64,000 nucleotides of DNA from Desulfonema magnum (GTDB lineage: Bacteria; Desulfobacterota; Desulfobacteria; Desulfobacterales; 4be13): assembly GCF_017377395.1 (NCBI RefSeq), contig NZ_CP061800.1, positions 2,356,001 through 2,420,000 on the forward strand. The letters are read 5' to 3'. Made by a program: the position numbers and the translations under genes. Within the stretch, counting starts at the first letter, position 1, and the number at the start of each line of letters is the position of its first letter. This document shows positions 59,974 through 64,000 of this stretch, in pieces. The notes under the pieces are model-generated. The model had not been told where the DNA came from. It did no database searches and saw only the letters and a list, made by a program, of their open reading frames with translations.

Positions 59974-60648
59974 ATGAGACTCATATTTAACGCTATCATA
60001 TGGTTTTTAATTATTATTTTTCCGGAATCAGCATTATTTGCGGCTGATGCTTTTTTAATTGTCGAGCTTCAGGAGGGGAAAGCCCTGTTAGAAGCCCGGG
60101 AGATGCCTCTGGGTGAGGTGTTGGAAGAAATTCGTCAGAAATACCGGGTGAAAATACAAGGGCTGGAACACAGAGAGGATGCGTTAATCACCTTTTCTGC
60201 CGAAGGAGAGGCTCCGGAAGATGTGCTAAAGCGTTTGTTCACATATCTGGGGGAGGCAAATTACGCGTTTGAATTCTCTGATGTAAGATTAAACCGGGTC
60301 TCTGTGCTTCCGAAATCAAACGCTAAAGTTTCTTCATTTCCCACCAAAACCAATGAGAAAAAACCTCGGAGAAAATTCGCTAATGTTGTTCAGATAAAAA
60401 AGATAAATAAAAACTCCCAGGCCGAAGAATTGGGATTGCAGAAAAATGATCTTGTGATTGAGTATGATGGTGTGAAGATCACGAGCGCGCAGCAGCTTTC
60501 AAAAGAGGTCAAAAAGCGGTCTGAAGATCAGGTGGTTGAGATGACAATATTACGTGATCATGAGCCTGTGCGGTTTACTTTGAACGGAGGTCTTATTGGC
60601 ATACATATTGTAACGGCAAAAATTCCGGAAGAAGCGTCTGAGTATTAG
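59974..60648 (+). CDS. Exported STN-PDZ protein
   Basis: 224 aa. Signal peptide at 1-24 (IIWFLIIIFPESALFAAD). Residues about 25-110 resemble an STN/secretin N-terminal domain (ALLEAREMPLGEVLEEI, a helix, then ITFSAEGEAPEDVLKRL). Residues about 130-210 are a PDZ domain (VVQIKKINKNSQAEELGLQ, then LVIEYDGVKITSAQQLSKE). The two domains together suggest a periplasmic adaptor for a secretion or pilus-type complex. It has no partner genes of that kind nearby. Confidence 0.75.
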   Translation: MRLIFNAIIWFLIIIFPESALFAADAFLIVELQEGKALLEAREMPLGEVLEEIRQKYRVKIQGLEHREDALITFSAEGEAPEDVLKRLFTYLGEANYAFEFSDVRLNRVSVLPKSNAKVSSFPTKTNEKKPRRKFANVVQIKKINKNSQAEELGLQKNDLVIEYDGVKITSAQQLSKEVKKRSEDQVVEMTILRDHEPVRFTLNGGLIGIHIVTAKIPEEASEY

Positions 60649-60694
60649 TATTTATAGTTATAGTTATATTTAAACATTTACAGAACGAGGCGAT

Positions 60695-61051
60695 ATGACT
60701 AAAAAAATATTGGAATGTTCACTTTCGTTTTTTCTGATAGCCTGTGGAATCAGTATGTTATTTGTTGTTTTTAATGCAAAACAGGCTTTTAATTCCTATT
60801 TGACAGCAATCGAAGAGCAAAAACAGGTTCAAACTAAGGTATTGCAATCAGCAGAAGCTGTAAAAGAAGTTTGTTTTGAACTGGGGATTCTGGCAGGTGC
60901 CAGGAGTTTGGAAGAGCAGAGATTAATTGAGCCGACTGATGCTAATGAGATAGTTAGCGAGTCAATTGATAATATAAACAAGCATTCAGAAAGATTGGCA
61001 AAAATTGTACGTCAAGTGAATAATAAAATACTGAGTAATCGGATAAGATAA
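60695..61051 (+). CDS. Small membrane-anchored coiled-coil protein
   Basis: 118 aa. One N-terminal membrane helix (CSLSFFLIACGISMLFVVF, 8-26), then a helical, probably coiled-coil tail (YLTAIEEQKQVQTKVLQSAE, NINKHSERLAKIVRQVNN). An acgaggcg ribosome-like site precedes ATG 60695. Follows the STN-PDZ gene by 46 bp, so the two may be co-transcribed. Function unknown. Confidence 0.6.
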   Translation: MTKKILECSLSFFLIACGISMLFVVFNAKQAFNSYLTAIEEQKQVQTKVLQSAEAVKEVCFELGILAGARSLEEQRLIEPTDANEIVSESIDNINKHSERLAKIVRQVNNKILSNRIR

Positions 61052-61480
61052 GAGAGGGGGGGCTGAATCTGGATATACATCAATATTTACTTTATTGATT
61101 CAGATGGTTATAAATTTATATCCAGTTTTAGAACACTACCTTTTTTAAGGGGTGAATTTTTACGATATAAATTTTCAGAAATTAAATTTCGCCGCATAAT
61201 TTCTCTGACCAATTAAAAAAATAACTGGAATTTAATTTTACTGAATCTCGATGATCAAGTTTTTTTGTCATTCTGTTCGACTGAACTCACGCCGAAGCCT
61301 GCGAAAGCAGGAGTCCACAGCTTCCGGAACCACGGCATCGGCCAAAAATGGATTCCTGCTTTCGCAGGAATGACAAGGGGTTTGTTCGAATCGGGTCAGA
61401 AAACCCGACCATCGAGTGAAAATTTTATTTCCTGAACATCTGTAAAAGGAATAAGTCAGGGGAAAAACCTGCCGTGTCAA
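61052..61480. other. Spacer with CCTGCTTTCGCAGG palindromes
   Basis: No gene. At 61268-61376 gcctgcgaaagcaggagtcc and gattcctgctttcgcaggaa form a nested inverted pair, the same palindrome as near 26480. Confidence 0.55.
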
Positions 61481-61512
61481 AAACAAAAAAGGCTTATCAG
61501 AAGATAAGCCCT
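61481..61512 (-). terminator. Intrinsic terminator of tRNA-Glu
   Basis: On the minus strand GGGCTTATC, loop TTCT, GATAAGCC, then TTTTTTG. It lies about 12 bp after the tRNA 3' end. Confidence 0.85.
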
Positions 61513-61523
61513 TAAAATCATTG

Positions 61524-61600
61524 TTGGTGATCCCACCGGGAATCGAACCCGGGCTTCCGGCGTGAGAGGCCGGCGTCCTAGACCGCTAGACGATGGGACC
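61524..61600 (-). tRNA. tRNA-Glu (CTC anticodon)
   Basis: A complete cloverleaf on the minus strand starting GGTCCCATCGTCTAGCGG. Acceptor stem GGTCCCA/TGGGATC, anticodon stem CCGGC/GCCGG around the loop CTCTCAC (anticodon CTC), T-arm CCGGG-TTCGATT-CCCGG, discriminator A and an encoded CCA (61526-61524). It has its own promoter and terminator. Confidence 0.93.
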
Positions 61601-61631
61601 ATAAACTTCCTGATCACGAAAAGTTATGAAT

Positions 61632-61660
61632 TCAATACATAAGAAATATTGCTTTGTCAA
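61632..61660 (-). promoter_or_regulatory. Promoter of tRNA-Glu
   Basis: Minus-strand TTGACA (61660-61655), exact 17-bp spacer, TATTGA (61637-61632); about 30 bp before the tRNA. Confidence 0.6.
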
Positions 61661-62144
61661 CAAAATATTTGACGCTGTAAATTTTTTTCTGGTTATGATG
61701 GATTTGAAAGGGGGCTTTGTTTTTTATCGGTTATGTCCAACACCTTGTTATATAAAGCATTAGATCGAAAACGCCGGCAATATAATCTTGGCTGATACTG
61801 GCAAATGTGTTGCATTTTCGTGTCAATTATAAAAAAAACTTCAGATCTGCTGAAAATAAGCTGTCCGACAATCAGCAGATGGAAAATTCACACGCTTCCC
61901 GTTCCGGACGACAGCCGGAACCAGGACGCGAAGCGTCCGCTCTGCATTCCCACGCAAAGCATGGGAACGAGATTGCTTTCTGCATTCCCAGGCAAAGCAT
62001 CACTGCCATTAAGTTAAGACTCATCCGGGGTGGCAAAAAAAGTTTCCTGCAGGGATGCGAAAAATAATTTTCGCACTCCGGAAGCTTAACTTGATGGTAG
62101 TGACGCGAAGCATGGGAACGATATCTGCTTTTTTTCCCTGAATG
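61661..62144. repeat. Spacer with GTTCCCATGC and CCGGAGTGC-type repeats
   Basis: No gene. cgctctgcattcccacgcaa/agcatgggaacgag at about 61940-61970 is the reverse form of the 2967-3215 repeats. gatgcgaaaaataattttcg/cactccgg at 62053-62081 is a single relative of the 74-bp satellite. Loose cagatctgctg and cagcagatgg ends occur at 61845-61880. Confidence 0.6.
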
Positions 62145-63428
62145 CTAACTGCCCGATGAAATCAGAAAAATGTCATTGAACACATCCTCATCAATTTCCC
62201 CTAAAAGATTTATCAGTTTATTACGCATTTCTTCCTTTAACTTTTCGATCATTTTATCCGGATCATTAAGCTTTAAGGTAAATTTTTGTTCTGAAATCGG
62301 GGCTTCTTCAGGATTTCGTTCAAAGCAATTTGCCGAGACAAATGAAAACAAGGCGTGTTTAATGGATTTCTGCTCATAATTTAACAAATTATTATCAAGC
62401 ATATCAAGAACATATCCTATGCTCTTATCCTGTGTTCTGTTCTGTGTCAGACGTTCTGCCACATGAACAAGGATGCTTTCCGAAGGAAGTCTGAATATGG
62501 GATGATCAATCAGCAACAACTGTCTGTATTTCTCTGTCGTATGGATATTCCCTTCTTCAATGGGTTCCAGTTTTGTAAAACCTGAAATCTCAGTAGCGCT
62601 ACATGATATTCGGTACTCACTTGGTGCTTTGTAAACGACACAGAGCTTTGTGCCATTGCATATAAATCGCAGGAGATTTACATACTTGACAAAGCCTAAT
62701 TTCAGATAATTAAATTCCGGCATACGATATACCAGGGCCTGTTTGACGATGGAAATATTCAGGCCTGTATTTCTGAGCAAATACTGACATTCCTTATCAT
62801 TATAAAACCAGTTCAGAATTTTCTTAGATTCCGAGACCATCTGCTCCTTATTTTCAACCTTGACCGGACTTAACATTTTTGACATTTTGATGAGAATCGG
62901 ATCCTTAAAATCACTTCCCCTGGAAATCTTTTCTTCCTCATCCATATCATCAGGATCATTAATCCATACAAAATCATCGCAAACCGCTTCAAGAATCCGA
63001 TTGGCTGATTTTTTATATGCACATCCCACCACAATTTTGCCATATTCATGAAGCTTTTTGGCAAGAGATGCAAATCCCCCGTCACCGGACACGACCACGA
63101 ACACCTCTATCGCCAGTTTGGTATGCGCCAGATCAATCGCGTCAATTGCCAACTGAATATCCGCTGCATTTTTCTGAACCCCTCTTGAAAAGCCGAATAT
63201 TTGTATCGGATCTATACCTAATTCTACAATGTCTCCCTTCATCACATTTAATCTCGGATCGCTCCAATTCGCATAAGCTCTCTGAATGGCTACATTTCCA
63301 ACCTTTTCGACCTTTTCTATGCTTTCATATATCTCTTTCAGTGAAATTCTGTCTATAAAACTTTGGCTGAAATTGTATCCTTTAAGCAAATTTTCTATGT
63401 CATACAACACGGCTGTATTGAATCTCAT
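62145..63428 (-). CDS. NYN-domain ribonuclease-like protein with C-terminal helical region
   Basis: 427 aa. The N-terminal 160 residues are a NYN (PIN-like) nuclease: the first acidic strand VLYDIENLLKGYN, the middle ADIQLAIDAIDLAHT and the last VVVSGDGGFASLAKKLHEYG, which supply the conserved Asp residues. The remaining half is helical, with repeated winged-helix-like segments (around 190-260 and 320-380). This recalls LabA/MARF1-type NYN proteins with OST-HTH domains. A role in RNA turnover or RNA-based silencing is inferred. ATG 63428 is preceded by aaggagt. Confidence 0.85.
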   Translation of the reverse strand: MRFNTAVLYDIENLLKGYNFSQSFIDRISLKEIYESIEKVEKVGNVAIQRAYANWSDPRLNVMKGDIVELGIDPIQIFGFSRGVQKNAADIQLAIDAIDLAHTKLAIEVFVVVSGDGGFASLAKKLHEYGKIVVGCAYKKSANRILEAVCDDFVWINDPDDMDEEEKISRGSDFKDPILIKMSKMLSPVKVENKEQMVSESKKILNWFYNDKECQYLLRNTGLNISIVKQALVYRMPEFNYLKLGFVKYVNLLRFICNGTKLCVVYKAPSEYRISCSATEISGFTKLEPIEEGNIHTTEKYRQLLLIDHPIFRLPSESILVHVAERLTQNRTQDKSIGYVLDMLDNNLLNYEQKSIKHALFSFVSANCFERNPEEAPISEQKFTLKLNDPDKMIEKLKEEMRNKLINLLGEIDEDVFNDIFLISSGS

Positions 63429-63756
63429 TGGTAAACTCCTTGATTAAGGCATCTGACATGGAAAGTTGTTTGTTCTTAATTAGTTGGCCGGGACAGGCGA
63501 AGGAGAATTTCCTCACCGACAAAAAAAAGCAAAAGAATCAGGAAATAGGAATTGAAAAATTTATAACTGGTTAACCTGAATCCTCAATTTCAGTAAAAGC
63601 AATGAATTGGGATTCACAGGCTTTTTCTTCAGGTCGTCTGCATTTTCAACAGCAAGGCTCCCCATACAGGCTAATCTGCGAATCTGTTTTGCTTCATCAT
63701 CGGAGACAGCATACTTTCCCCTTTTAGCCGCACTGCCCCCCGGCGAAGCTTTTTTT
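63429..63756 (-). other. Possible short unrecognised reading frame between NYN and DRTGG genes
   Basis: On the minus strand a frame ending at TAA 63561 reads EPDRKKASPGGSAAKRGKYA, then SDDEAKQIRRLACMGSLAVE and PVNPNSLLLLKLRIQVNQL. It looks protein-like and starts by overlapping the DRTGG gene end, but no ATG/GTG/TTG start was found in the frame after the upstream TGA. It may be a decayed gene, or may use a rare start. Confidence 0.25.
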
Positions 63757-64000
63757 CTATCTGGTTCCGTCCAGACCCGTCATTCCATGAGCATGCAGTC
63801 TGCCACAGGAAACGAACATGGAATACGCTGTTGATAAAAGAGAAATATCTTCATCCCTGGCCATCTCAATCACTTCCGGAGGGGGAATTTTATTCCGTAC
63901 AAAAACCACAGCACCCACCCCGGACACTGCTGCTGTCCTGATCGCCTGTACAGTGGTCAGTCCTGTCAGAAACACACAATCATCCGCAAGCTTTGCCAAA
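63757..64000 (-). CDS. DRTGG-domain protein (5' end beyond window)
   Basis: The last about 81 residues are visible: DDCVFLTGLTTVQAIRTAAV, GAVVFVRNKIPPPEVIEMA, ISLLSTAYSMFVSCGRLHA and a GMTGLDGTR end. This is the DRTGG fold (ancient HPr kinase/phosphotransacetylase-associated domain) often encoded near hydrogenase or redox modules in anaerobes. The first visible codon is TTG in frame, but the conserved N-terminal strand is missing, so the true start must lie past position 64000. Confidence 0.7.
   Translation of the reverse strand, partial: LAKLADDCVFLTGLTTVQAIRTAAVSGVGAVVFVRNKIPPPEVIEMARDEDISLLSTAYSMFVSCGRLHAHGMTGLDGTR

Overview
The window looks like chromosomal DNA from an anaerobic Desulfobacterota-type bacterium, probably a large-genome, repeat-rich relative of the Desulfobacterales such as filamentous Desulfonema-like forms. 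This is inference. It rests on the CO-dehydrogenase/xanthine-dehydrogenase-type hydroxylase, TRAP transporter and CoA-ligase catabolic genes, Uma2 and TumE/TumA families, and very heavy intergenic palindromic and minisatellite DNA. No rRNA or other taxonomic marker is present.

Layout. 1-3.2 kb: a secreted PEGA/TPR protein (runs off the left edge) behind an archaeo-eukaryotic primase of the TOTE type. 4.1-9.4 kb: a membrane-anchored HNH protein with two PUR-like domains, catalase, a methyltransferase, a Uma2 nuclease and a HicB/HicA pair. 9.5-19.5 kb: an aromatic amino acid operon (aroA, aroK, aroC, aminotransferase, tyrA, pheA) split by a 52-bp tandem array, a Uma2 gene and a 7-bp minisatellite, and ending in a restriction-modification fusion that starts one base after pheA. 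19.6-27.3 kb: small conserved genes, mutY, an FmdB-type zinc ribbon, a macrodomain protein, MarR, UspA and a truncated DUF262 protein. 27.5-43 kb, minus strand: a catabolic region for an organic, probably aromatic or cyclic, acid. It holds acyl-CoA ligase + TRAP transporter (dctPQM), a three-subunit molybdenum hydroxylase, an acyl-CoA dehydrogenase, and two FAD-linked oxidases flanking a CCG-domain Fe-S protein. 43.8-51.8 kb: a defence/addiction island with type I hsdRMS, a decayed TumA/TumE pair, a second HicA/HicB pair and a frameshifted ATPase. 51.9-55.6 kb: a sensor kinase and HD-GYP response regulator. 56.1-58.4 kb: 31 copies of a 74-bp nested palindrome. 58.6-64 kb: YqeY-like protein, phosphoesterase, STN-PDZ protein, tRNA-Glu(CTC), an NYN protein and a partial DRTGG protein.

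How the genes work together. The aro genes give a nearly continuous shikimate-to-Phe/Tyr branch. The minus-strand catabolic genes fit uptake (TRAP), CoA activation (ligase), hydroxylation or dehydrogenation (Mo enzyme, acyl-CoA dehydrogenase) and electron disposal (FAD/Fe-S complex). The substrate cannot be read from sequence.

The most distinctive content is the intergenic DNA. Several hairpin families share a constant CCGGAGTGC/GCACTCCGG frame around different inner stems. A MITE-like family with CAGCAGATC ends encloses different hairpin cargoes. Low-complexity minisatellites reach into gene ends and supply start or stop codons.
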